Assembly: GCA_938003575.1 (NCBI GenBank) | Contig: CALKYG010000374.1 | Coordinates: 1-9,867 of the forward strand | DNA length: 9,867 bases | Reading direction: 5' to 3' | Source of the DNA: an uncultured Alphaproteobacteria bacterium | Lineage (GTDB): Bacteria; Pseudomonadota; Alphaproteobacteria; Caulobacterales; Parvularculaceae | Shown here: one piece after another, positions 1 to 6,538 of the stretch | How the letters are laid out: each line of letters starts with the position of its first letter | How positions within the stretch are numbered: position 1 is the stretch's first letter | The notes under the pieces: generated by a model | What the model was told of the DNA's origin: nothing | Database searches by the model: none | The model's input: only the letters and a program-made list of their open reading frames with translations | Translations under genes and position numbers: made by a program

Positions 1-662
1 CGCGGCCGGGCGCTGACGAGGTTCCGGTTGAAACGGAGCTTGCGCGCGTTCTTCCGGTGATCAAAGGTCTTGCGGGGCAAACGGCGGCGGCGATCTCGAT
101 TGATACGAGAAAAGCCGAAGTCGCGTGCGCCGCGATCGCCGTCGGCGCCTCGATCTGGAACGACGTAACGGCGCTCAGTTATACCCCGGACAGTCTGCCG
201 GCCGCCGCGGCGCTCAGCTGCAAGATCATCCTCATGCACGCGCAGGGAGACCCGAAGACGATGCAGGTTGCACCCCATTATGACGATGTCGTCGAAGAGG
301 TCGCGTCCTATCTCGCCGGCCGGATCGCGGAGTGCGAAAGGGCCGGAATCGCCCGCGCCCGCCTGATCGTCGACCCCGGCATCGGCTTCGGAAAGTCGAC
401 GGCGCACAACCTAGCGCTGCTCGCCGGTTTCGGACGGTTCGCCGCCCTCGGCGTCCCGGTGCTTCTCGGCGCCTCCCGGAAGAGGTTTATCGCCGCACTG
501 GACCGGCAGGGCCCAGCCGCGGAACGGGTCGGCGGCTCGCTTGCGGCGGCGCTCGCCGGGGCGTCCCGGGGGGCCTCGATCCTGCGCGTCCATGACGTCG
601 CCGCGACCCGGCAGGCGCTCGCCGTCGCCGCCGCCATAGATTCAGCCGATCTAGGACGTTAA
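1..662 (+). CDS. folP: Dihydropteroate synthase, 5'-truncated by the window edge
   Basis: Joins 6-hydroxymethyl-dihydropterin diphosphate to p-aminobenzoate to give dihydropteroate, the sulfonamide target step of folate synthesis in the cytoplasm. The reading frame is open from base 3, where it reads RPGADEVPVETELARVLPVI, the family's STRPGA segment. The true start and the first strand with the NVTPDSF motif therefore lie left of the window. About 219 codons are visible. Landmarks in order are SIDTRK, NDVTAL, LMHAQGDPKTMQ (usually LMHMQGTP), DPGIGFGKSTAHN, the substrate/phosphate-binding LLGASRKRFI, and the C-terminal RVHDVAATRQA. The GTG at 57 is internal, not the start. It is followed after 53 bp by glmM on the same strand, a common alphaproteobacterial pairing that suggests one operon. 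Identification is secure. Confidence 0.95.
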   Translation, partial: RPGADEVPVETELARVLPVIKGLAGQTAAAISIDTRKAEVACAAIAVGASIWNDVTALSYTPDSLPAAAALSCKIILMHAQGDPKTMQVAPHYDDVVEEVASYLAGRIAECERAGIARARLIVDPGIGFGKSTAHNLALLAGFGRFAALGVPVLLGASRKRFIAALDRQGPAAERVGGSLAAALAGASRGASILRVHDVAATRQALAVAAAIDSADLGR

Positions 663-701
663 AGGATTTCTTTGTGCGGCCCGCCTATGCTGGCGGCCGA
701 T

Positions 702-707
702 AGGGAG
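702..707 (+). promoter_or_regulatory. Ribosome binding site of glmM
   Basis: AGGGAG lies 8 bases before ATG 716. It supports this start even though it adds residues before the conserved GlmM N terminus. Confidence 0.7.
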
Positions 708-715
708 TATTTGCC

Positions 716-2098
716 ATGCGCGGCGATGAAGACGCTCCGGTTCCGGCAAAGGTTGAACGGAAGATTTTCGGAACGGACGGCGTTCGCGGTCTCGCCAATG
801 CGGGTGCGATGACCCCGGAGTCAATTCTGAAACTCGGCATGGCGGTCGGTCGCTATTTCCGCAATGGCGACCATCGTCACCGCGTCGTCATCGGCAAGGA
901 TACGCGCCTGTCCGGTTACATGATAGAGCCGGCGCTGACGGCTGGTTTCGCCGCTTCGGGAATGGACGTCTTTTTGCTCGGGCCCCTGCCGACGCCTGCG
1001 ATGGCGATGTTGACGCGTTCCTTGCGCGCCGATCTCGGCGTGATGATCTCGGCATCGCATAACCCGTTTCATGATAATGGCGTCAAGTTCTTCGGACCAG
1101 ACGGGTACAAGTTGTCGGATGAGGCTGAGCTTGAAATTGAACGCCTGATGGAGAGGCCGGCGACCGAAGGACTTGCCGCTCCGGCGGATCTCGGCCGAGT
1201 AAAGCGGATTGACGACGCCGGTGCGCGTTATATTGAATTCGCGAAGAACGCTTTTCCGCGCGGGCTTTCGCTCGACGGTCTTCGCGTTGTGATCGACTGT
1301 GCAAACGGCGCCGCATATAAGGTTGCGCCGACAGTGCTTTGGGAGCTCGGCGCCGACGTCAAGGCGATCGGCGTCGAACCAAACGGCTTCAACATCAACC
1401 AGGATTGCGGCTCGACATCGACGAAAGAACTGCAGAACGCGGTCATTGAATATCGCGCCGATATCGGCATCGCGCTCGATGGAGACGCCGACCGCGTCGT
1501 CATCTGCGATGAAAAGGGGCGCACGGTCGAAGGCGACCAGATTTTGGCGCTAATCTCCCGCTATCTGAAAAGGCGCGGCGAGCTAAAGGGCGGCGGCGTC
1601 GTATCGACCGTGATGGCGAATCTCGGCCTTGAGCGATTCCTGTCAGGCTGCGGCCTGACCCTTGAACGCACGAAAGTCGGCGACCGTTACGTCGTCGAAG
1701 CAATGCGACTCAAGGGCATGAATGTCGGCGGCGAGCCGTCCGGCCATGTCGTTCTAAGCGACTATTCGACGACCGGCGACGGCCTGGTCACGGCGCTGCA
1801 AGCGCTCGCCGTCATCGCCGGGGAAGGCAAGAAGGTCAGCGACGCCTGCCGTTGCTTCACGCCGACGCCGCAGATCCTCAGAAACATTAGGCTTGTCGGC
1901 GGCGAGCCGCTTGAAAGCGCGGCGGTGAGGGCGGCGATATCGGCAGGCGAGGCACGGCTAGGCGAGTCGGGACGCGTGGTTATCCGCAAATCCGGCACAG
2001 AACCCCTGATACGCGTTATGGCGGAAGGTGACGACCGCGACCTTATCGCCGCCGTCGTTGATGATATCTGCGCCGCGATCGAAAAGGCGCGGAGCTAG
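716..2098 (+). CDS. glmM: Phosphoglucosamine mutase
   Basis: Interconverts glucosamine-6-phosphate and glucosamine-1-phosphate, feeding UDP-GlcNAc for peptidoglycan and lipopolysaccharide. The protein has 460 residues, slightly longer than the usual 445-450 because of about a dozen extra residues before the conserved [10 protein letters not shown] (residues 16-25). The four-domain phosphohexomutase signatures are all present: active-site phosphoserine loop ISASHNP with Ser114; metal-binding DGDADR at 255-260; sugar-binding GEPSGH at 339-344; and phosphate-binding [10 protein letters not shown] at 424-433. ATG 716 is chosen because AGGGAG at 702-707 sits at good spacing. It lies 53 bp after folP on the same strand. 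The TAG stop shares the palindrome CTAG with the stop of a small minus-strand gene. All catalytic residues are intact, so it should be active. Confidence 0.97.
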   Translation: MRGDEDAPVPAKVERKIFGTDGVRGLANAGAMTPESILKLGMAVGRYFRNGDHRHRVVIGKDTRLSGYMIEPALTAGFAASGMDVFLLGPLPTPAMAMLTRSLRADLGVMISASHNPFHDNGVKFFGPDGYKLSDEAELEIERLMERPATEGLAAPADLGRVKRIDDAGARYIEFAKNAFPRGLSLDGLRVVIDCANGAAYKVAPTVLWELGADVKAIGVEPNGFNINQDCGSTSTKELQNAVIEYRADIGIALDGDADRVVICDEKGRTVEGDQILALISRYLKRRGELKGGGVVSTVMANLGLERFLSGCGLTLERTKVGDRYVVEAMRLKGMNVGGEPSGHVVLSDYSTTGDGLVTALQALAVIAGEGKKVSDACRCFTPTPQILRNIRLVGGEPLESAAVRAAISAGEARLGESGRVVIRKSGTEPLIRVMAEGDDRDLIAAVVDDICAAIEKARS

Positions 2099-2286
2099 CG
2101 ACCGGTCTTTCCGCCGAGGCCCTCCAACATCGAGGCGACCGCAATGAGGAAGACGCCGAACGCGAACAATCGAGAGGCGGCGCTGAGGTCAACGCCGAGC
2201 GCCAATGCCGCCGCCGGAAAGAGCTGAACGAAGAGCGCGCTGATGCAGCAGGCGAGCCCCGCCCAAAGCAATTGTCCTGTCGTCAT
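2095..2286 (-). CDS. Small two-helix membrane protein, function unknown
   Basis: I do not recognise this 63-residue protein. It is hydrophobic, with two likely membrane helices at about residues 6-30 and 37-54. A short loop with an acidic residue (GVDLSAAS) joins them, and the tail is basic (GGKTGR). A Cys-Cys pair lies at residues 13-14 inside helix 1. Support for a real gene: a strong AAGGGAGAG ribosome binding site just before the ATG (2284-2286 on the plus strand), membrane-protein composition unlike a GC-rich shadow frame, and a tight fit between glmM and thiD with no coding sequence opposite it. It is convergent with glmM, sharing the CTAG that holds both stops, and divergent from thiD. 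An inner-membrane location is inferred. Function is unknown. Confidence 0.7.
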   Translation of the reverse strand: MTTGQLLWAGLACCISALFVQLFPAAALALGVDLSAASRLFAFGVFLIAVASMLEGLGGKTGR

Positions 2287-2369
2287 CGCGCTCTCCCTTG
2301 GCTAGTCTCTCCCGGATCAGGCGGCGCAATAGCGATCGTTCAGGGCCGCATTAGGGAGAGTTTGAGGCA
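2287..2369. promoter_or_regulatory. Divergent intergenic region with mirrored ribosome binding sites
   Basis: These 83 bp separate the small minus-strand membrane protein from thiD. They carry CTCTCCCT at 2291-2298 (minus-strand ribosome binding site), a second CTCTCCC at 2307-2313, and AGGGAGAG at 2353-2360 (plus-strand site for thiD). I see no convincing -35/-10 pair on either strand. There is also no TPP riboswitch, although the downstream gene is a thiamine gene. Confidence 0.5.
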
Positions 2370-3167
2370 TTGCAGGGACGCGTTCTCATCATCGCTGGGT
2401 CGGATCCGTCGGGCGGCGCCGGCGTGCAGGCCGACATCAAAGCCGTCACGGCGTTAGGCGGCTATGCAGCCGCTGCGATCACCTCGCTCACCGTGCAAAA
2501 CACGATGGAGGTGCGCGGGGTGCACCCTGTAGATCCCGATGTAATCCGTGATCAGATTATAGCCGTTATTGAAGATATCGGCGCAGATGCGATCAAGATC
2601 GGCATGATCGGCGAACGTGACGCAGGCATCGCCATCGCCGATGCGCTGGTTGACTTTGCGCCGACATTACCGGTCGTTCTCGACCCGGTGCTTGTCGCGA
2701 CTAGCGGCGATGCGCTCGCGGCGGACGGCCTCCCGTCGCTCCTGATGGAGCGGCTCGTGCCGATCTCGGCGATTATCACGCCGAATTCACATGAAGCCGC
2801 GCGCCTGACCGGCCTTGCGGCGGCGACCGCAGGCGATCTGGTGGAAGCAGGCAGGGAATTCGTCCGCCGGGGTGCGACAGCAGCGCTTGTTAAAGGCGGC
2901 CATCTGGCGGGGGATAGGGTCGAGGATGCGCTCGTTACGCTCGACGGCGCGCGCATTTTCAGGAATCCTCGCATTGAAACGACGTCGACGCACGGAACCG
3001 GTTGCACGCTCGCTTCTGCAGTCGCGACGGGCATAGCGCAGGGGCTGCCGCTCGCTGCGGCTGTCGAGCGGGCGATCAATTATGTACGCCAGGCGATTGC
3101 GACAGCGCCGGGTTTCGGCCGCGGGCGCGGCCCGCTCAATCATTCCTGGCCTTGCCAAAAGGTCTAA
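2370..3167 (+). CDS. thiD: Hydroxymethylpyrimidine / phosphomethylpyrimidine kinase
   Basis: Phosphorylates 4-amino-5-hydroxymethyl-2-methylpyrimidine (HMP) and then HMP-phosphate, giving the pyrimidine half of thiamine. It is a cytoplasmic ribokinase-fold protein of 265 residues, the normal family length. Visible motifs are AGSDPSGGAGVQADIK (9-24), substrate-contacting QNT (43-45), TPNSHEA (137-143), KGGH (175-178), and the anion hole with catalytic Cys, HGTGCT (208-213). The usual GPLNHSW end is present. TTG 2370 is the start because it places RVLIIAGSDPSGG exactly where homologues begin. No in-frame ATG precedes the motif, and AGGGAG stands about 11 bases upstream. No TPP riboswitch precedes it. 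Some homologues also phosphorylate pyridoxal, and sequence alone cannot tell. Confidence 0.93.
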   Translation: MQGRVLIIAGSDPSGGAGVQADIKAVTALGGYAAAAITSLTVQNTMEVRGVHPVDPDVIRDQIIAVIEDIGADAIKIGMIGERDAGIAIADALVDFAPTLPVVLDPVLVATSGDALAADGLPSLLMERLVPISAIITPNSHEAARLTGLAAATAGDLVEAGREFVRRGATAALVKGGHLAGDRVEDALVTLDGARIFRNPRIETTSTHGTGCTLASAVATGIAQGLPLAAAVERAINYVRQAIATAPGFGRGRGPLNHSWPCQKV

Positions 3168-3241
3168 ATAGGCCATTCGAAAAAGTCGGTTGAGCACCCC
3201 TGCTGCTGCGTCTACCTGCTCTGTGAGAACAAGAAAGAAAA

Positions 3242-3250
3242 AAGGAAGGA
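3242..3250 (+). promoter_or_regulatory. Strong ribosome binding site of the PhzF-like gene
   Basis: AAGGAAGGA stands at the end of an A/G-only run (about 3229-3250), five bases before ATG 3256. It decides this start against the upstream in-frame TTG at 3190. Confidence 0.75.
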
Positions 3251-3255
3251 CAGCC

Positions 3256-4143
3256 ATGACCCGTTATGATTATGAGACGCTCGACGTTTTCACGAACCGC
3301 AAATTCGCTGGAAACCAGCTAGCCGTCATCTTGGATGCGCGTGGGCTTTCGACCGATGACATGCTGACCATCACGCGCGAGTTCAATTATTCCGAGACGA
3401 CGTTTGTGCTCCCGCCGGAGGATGAAAAAAACACCGCGCGGGTGCGCATTTTCACCATCGGGTACGAAATGCCGTTCGCCGGCCATCCGACGGTCGGCAC
3501 AGCGATCGCAATCGCGCGGGAGAAGAGGCTTTCCGGCGAGATGCGGCTCGAACTCAATACGGGTGTCTTTCCTGTTCATGTCGATCTCGATCGGCCGGTA
3601 CCGTATGCGGCGTTCCTCAATCCGAATCTGCCGAGAGAGTCCGGCCCCGTCCCCGACGCCGCGCTGATCGAAGCTGCGCTGTCGCTTTCGGCAGGCGCTA
3701 TCGACCGGGGCGCGCACCGGATCCGCAAAGTCGGCGCCGGCGCGGATTTCTATTTCGCCAAGGCGCCCCTCAATGCGGTCAGAAAAGCAAAGTTCAACAG
3801 CGCCGCCTTTGAAGCGGTCGATTTTGACGGTGCGATCGGCGTTCTTCTATATGCCGAGGGCGGTGAAGCCGAAGACGCCTCCTATCATGTCCGCATGTTC
3901 GCACCAGGCGCCGGCATTCCGGAAGATCCGGCAACCGGCGGGGCGGCCGCCGCGCTTCCGGGCCAGATCGCCTTGTCGCAAAAGCTGGGAGACGGAACGC
4001 ATCGTTGGGTAATTGAGCAGGGATTCGAAATGGGTCGTCCGAGCCGGATCGAGGCGACGATAGAGACGCGAGGCGGCGCTGTGAGATCGGTGCGCATCGG
4101 CGGCGAGGCCGCGCCGGTGATGAAGGGTTATCTCGAATTCTGA
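3256..4143 (+). CDS. PhzF family isomerase/epimerase-like protein
   Basis: A member of the PhzF (phenazine biosynthesis-like) superfamily, whose fold resembles diaminopimelate epimerase. The true substrate is unknown, and no other phenazine gene is nearby, so phenazine synthesis is not implied. The 295-residue length fits the family. Landmarks are DVFTNRKFAGNQLAV (10-24), NYSETTFV with the likely catalytic Glu47, GYEMPFAGHPTVGTA with His77, and EDPATGGA with Asp224. The serine that follows DPATG in PhzF itself is Gly229 here. ATG 3256 is chosen over the in-frame TTG at 3190 because AAGGAAGGA ends 5 bases before it and YETLDVFT starts at once, as in homologues. The 3' end overlaps by 16 bp the end of the opposite EamA transporter gene. 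Confidence 0.9.
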   Translation: MTRYDYETLDVFTNRKFAGNQLAVILDARGLSTDDMLTITREFNYSETTFVLPPEDEKNTARVRIFTIGYEMPFAGHPTVGTAIAIAREKRLSGEMRLELNTGVFPVHVDLDRPVPYAAFLNPNLPRESGPVPDAALIEAALSLSAGAIDRGAHRIRKVGAGADFYFAKAPLNAVRKAKFNSAAFEAVDFDGAIGVLLYAEGGEAEDASYHVRMFAPGAGIPEDPATGGAAAALPGQIALSQKLGDGTHRWVIEQGFEMGRPSRIEATIETRGGAVRSVRIGGEAAPVMKGYLEF

Positions 4144-5141
4144 GGCGCGTCGACGCGCTCGACCATCGTCGCAATGTCTGCGGCGAGTGCGTCGCCGGTT
4201 TCGATGACCGGGCGCGATTTTCGCTGGCTGATTGCGACGCCTGCGAGGATGACAGCAAGAGCGACGAAAACCGAAATTTCCAGTCGTTCGCAAAACAGCG
4301 CCGCGCCCAGAATGACAGCGATGACTGGAACAAAATAATTCGCGAGCGCCATAAACGAAGCGCCGGCGCGGCGGATGATGGTGATCAGCACGATGCTTGC
4401 AAGCGCCGTTGGCCCGAGGCCGAGCGCGACGACGCTGCCTAGACTTTTCGCCGACCAGGATGAAACGTCGAGCGGCGCGAACATGAGAGCTGGCGTCGCA
4501 AAGATTGAGCCAGCTAGGACGATGCCGGCGGAAAAGACGCGCGGGCGAGCGGGCGGAGCGCGTCGCGACATAACGGCGGAAGCAGCATAGAGAAAGGTCG
4601 CGAGGAGCAGGCCCGCCTGCGCCGCGAGACTCGATCCTCGAACGCCGCCTATCGCCTCCGGCCCCATCAATATAAGCACGCCCGCAAATCCGAGAAGAAA
4701 GCCTACGGTCTTGCCCGCCGTCAGTCTTTCATCGGCGAAGAAATAGGCGAGCAGCAAGGTCCAGATCGGCATGAACGCCATGTAGACGCCCGCAAGTCCG
4801 CTTTCGACGTATTGCTGCGCCCAGGGAAAGATCAGGAACGGAATAGAATAGCCGACCACCCCGACGGCGGTCATCCACACCCAAAGTATGTGTGGTCTCA
4901 GACCGGTTTTCATCCGTACAAGGAGCGGGGGAAAGCGCCGGCCCTTCATCCGCATGATAAGGTAGAGCGCGCCGGCGGCGATCCAGAGCCGGCCGACCGA
5001 AACGACTGGCGGCGGCACAGACTCAATCGCCGCGTGAATGAAAGTAAAAGAAGATCCGCCAAGCGCGATAAGGCTCGCCAACAGCGCCCAGTCGGTCGGC
5101 CCCGCATCGGCAGGGCCATTGTTTCTTCGGGGAATCGCCAT
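4128..5141 (-). CDS. EamA/DMT superfamily transporter
   Basis: An inner-membrane permease of the drug/metabolite transporter superfamily, with an unknown substrate (members move amino acids, metabolites or drugs). The 337-residue product shows about ten hydrophobic helices, near residues 18-37, 46-63, 87-107, 116-134, 143-160, 172-191, 202-222, 233-254, 262-282 and 288-305. They form two EamA repeats. Each repeat ends with the family's E-R-L pattern: FFADERLTAGK (134-144) and ALFCERLEISV (281-291). A polar tail of about 30 residues follows. ATG at 5139-5141 is preferred over longer in-frame starts (up to 5267) because AGGA precedes it at five bases and the longer N terminus is not family-like. 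Longer starts would also swallow the inverted repeat upstream. It is divergent from serC, so amino-acid export is a guess only. Confidence 0.88.
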   Translation of the reverse strand: MAIPRRNNGPADAGPTDWALLASLIALGGSSFTFIHAAIESVPPPVVSVGRLWIAAGALYLIMRMKGRRFPPLLVRMKTGLRPHILWVWMTAVGVVGYSIPFLIFPWAQQYVESGLAGVYMAFMPIWTLLLAYFFADERLTAGKTVGFLLGFAGVLILMGPEAIGGVRGSSLAAQAGLLLATFLYAASAVMSRRAPPARPRVFSAGIVLAGSIFATPALMFAPLDVSSWSAKSLGSVVALGLGPTALASIVLITIIRRAGASFMALANYFVPVIAVILGAALFCERLEISVFVALAVILAGVAISQRKSRPVIETGDALAADIATMVERVDAPQNSR

Positions 5142-5180
5142 TGAAGTCCTGTCGGTCGGGGCGTGCGCAAGTCCGGTAGC

Positions 5181-5218
5181 GCAAAATGCTCCGGAGAGCA
5201 TTTTGCTGCAATGCAAAA
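5181..5218. repeat. Perfect 11-bp inverted repeat with a third half-site copy
   Basis: GCAAAATGCTC (5181-5191), a CGGA spacer (5192-5195) and GAGCATTTTGC (5196-5206) form a perfect inverted repeat. The core GCAAAA appears again at 5213-5218, six bases after the TTTTGC of the right arm, so a second, alternative stem is possible. It lies in the divergent EamA/serC gap, about 20 bp before a TTGACG box. It could be a regulator operator, or a copy of a dispersed intergenic palindrome. A terminator is unlikely because both neighbours are transcribed away from it. Confidence 0.8.
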
Positions 5219-5224
5219 ATTCTG

Positions 5225-5253
5225 TTGACGGCCCCAGCGATTCTGAGGGACAA
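5225..5253 (+). promoter_or_regulatory. Possible serC promoter
   Basis: TTGACG at 5225-5230 is a good -35 match. Seventeen bases later GGACAA (5248-5253) is only a poor -10. If used, transcription would begin near 5260, directly before the two hairpins of the leader. The position makes sense, but the weak -10 keeps this tentative. Confidence 0.35.
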
Positions 5254-5261
5254 GCATTGCG

Positions 5262-5310
5262 GGCCACGCTTCCCCAACGAAGCGCGACCCATCTGCGAGG
5301 ATGGGAGAAG
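5262..5310 (+). ncRNA. Candidate serC leader RNA: two tandem hairpins over the serC ribosome binding site
   Basis: Hairpin 1 is CGCTTC (5267-5272), loop CCCAAC, GAAGCG (5279-5284). Hairpin 2 is CCCATC (5288-5293), loop TGCGAG, GATGGG (5300-5305). Both have perfect 6-bp stems and 6-base loops and are three bases apart. The GGG of the second stem's right arm begins the ribosome binding site GGGAGAAG (5303-5310), six bases before the serC ATG, so folding could hide it. A cis-regulatory serC motif of this general kind, upstream of serC in Alphaproteobacteria, has been described. I match it from memory of layout and position, not by a covariance search. The ligand or signal is unknown to me. Confidence 0.6.
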
Positions 5311-5315
5311 CATCA

Positions 5316-6473
5316 ATGACGACGAAACCGGGCGTGCGTCCAGCACGGCCCTTTTTTTCATCCGGACCCTGCGCGAAGCGCCCCGGATGGTCTTTACAAA
5401 ATCTCGGTACGGAAACGCTTGGCCGGTCCCACCGCGCAAAACTCGGCAAGACCCGCCTGAAAGAGGCGATTGACCGGACCCGCGCGCTTCTTGAGGCGCC
5501 GGACGATTACAGAATCGGCATTGTGCCGGCGTCCGACACCGGCGCCGTCGAGATGGCGCTCTGGTCGCTTCTTGGCGCGCGACCGGTGACGATGCTCTCA
5601 TGGGAAAGTTTCGGCGAAGGATGGGTGACGGACGTCGTCAAGCAGCTAAAGCTCGATGCGGCGGTGCTCAAGGCTCCCTACGGCGAGTTGCCGGACCTTT
5701 CGCGGGTCGATCCTGCTTCCGACATTGTGTTCACCTGGAACGGCACGACCTCTGGCGTGCGTGTGCCGGACGCCGAATGGATAGCCGCCGACCGCGCAGG
5801 ACTTGCGATCTGCGACGCGACGTCGGCGGCCTTCGCGCAAAGGCTCGATTGGCCGAAACTCGACGTCGTCACGTTCTCATTTCAGAAGGCGCTTGGCGGC
5901 GAGGGTGGTCACGGCGTCCTCGTACTATCGCCGCGCGCCGTTGAAAGGCTTGAGACCTTTAATCCGGCAAGGCCGCTGCCGAAAATTTTCCGTCTCACGA
6001 AGGGCGGCAAACTGATTGAGGGAATTTTCGAAGGCGAGACCATCAATACGCCGTCGATGCTGGTAATAGAAGATTGGATCGATGCGCTGAAATGGGGCGT
6101 CTCCGTCGGCGGACTGAATGAACTTGTCCGTCGCGCCGATTCCAATCTCCATGCGGTCACGCAGTGGGTCGAGCGCACCGATTGGGTCGACTTCCTTTGC
6201 GCAGACGAGCGCACGCGTTCCAATACGTCAGTCTGCCTCAAGATCGTCGATCCGAAAGTCGCCGCGTTGGCGGACGACGCCCAGCGCGCTTTTGTGAGGC
6301 AGATGGAATCGCTGCTTGGGAAGGAAGAGGCCGCTTACGACGTCGGCGGTTACCGCGACGCGCCGCCCGGGCTTCGCATCTGGTGCGGCGCGACGGTCGA
6401 ACGCGCTGATCTCGAGGCGCTTTGTCCGTGGCTCGACTGGGCCTTCGCGGAAGTTAAATCGTCCCTGTTGTAG
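5316..6473 (+). CDS. serC: Phosphoserine aminotransferase
   Basis: A class V, PLP-dependent aminotransferase converting 3-phosphohydroxypyruvate and glutamate to phosphoserine and 2-oxoglutarate, the second step of serine synthesis. In many bacteria it also serves a step of pyridoxal phosphate synthesis. The 385-residue protein is of the alphaproteobacterial type. Visible features are the N-terminal [13 protein letters not shown], the WESFGEGW segment (96-103), [10 protein letters not shown] (142-151), [10 protein letters not shown] with the cofactor-binding Asp167, and [13 protein letters not shown] with the PLP Schiff-base Lys191. ATG 5316 is chosen over ATG 5301 because GGGAGAAG ends six bases before it and 5301 lies inside the right arm of a leader hairpin. 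serA follows 65 bp later on the same strand, probably in the same transcript. Confidence 0.95.
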   Translation: MTTKPGVRPARPFFSSGPCAKRPGWSLQNLGTETLGRSHRAKLGKTRLKEAIDRTRALLEAPDDYRIGIVPASDTGAVEMALWSLLGARPVTMLSWESFGEGWVTDVVKQLKLDAAVLKAPYGELPDLSRVDPASDIVFTWNGTTSGVRVPDAEWIAADRAGLAICDATSAAFAQRLDWPKLDVVTFSFQKALGGEGGHGVLVLSPRAVERLETFNPARPLPKIFRLTKGGKLIEGIFEGETINTPSMLVIEDWIDALKWGVSVGGLNELVRRADSNLHAVTQWVERTDWVDFLCADERTRSNTSVCLKIVDPKVAALADDAQRAFVRQMESLLGKEEAAYDVGGYRDAPPGLRIWCGATVERADLEALCPWLDWAFAEVKSSLL

Positions 6474-6538
6474 CGTTCGCCGCCCTTCCACGCGTCGCCG
6501 TTCAACCCAAATCTCGTTCCATACCGAAAGAATTCCTT

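Noticed and set aside
678..698. Hairpin between folP and glmM (CCGCC/GGCGG with loop TATGCT) as a terminator
   Set aside because: It has only a 5-bp core stem with no T-run, and it lies immediately before the glmM ribosome binding site inside a likely operon. It may be chance in GC-rich sequence.
2287..2369. TPP riboswitch upstream of thiD
   Set aside because: The 83-bp gap lacks the conserved CTGAGA-type thi-box core and is too short to hold the full aptamer plus expression platform.
3190..3255. Earlier TTG start for the PhzF-like protein at 3190
   Set aside because: It would add 22 low-complexity, basic residues not typical of the family and would bury the strong AAGGAAGGA ribosome binding site before ATG 3256.
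5181..5206. Inverted repeat as a Rho-independent terminator
   Set aside because: Both flanking genes are transcribed away from it, and no T-run follows the right arm.
5142..5267. Longer N terminus for the EamA transporter, starting at 5267
   Set aside because: The added 42 residues are not family-like and cover the inverted repeat and promoter area. ATG at 5139-5141 has a ribosome binding site and begins just before helix 1.
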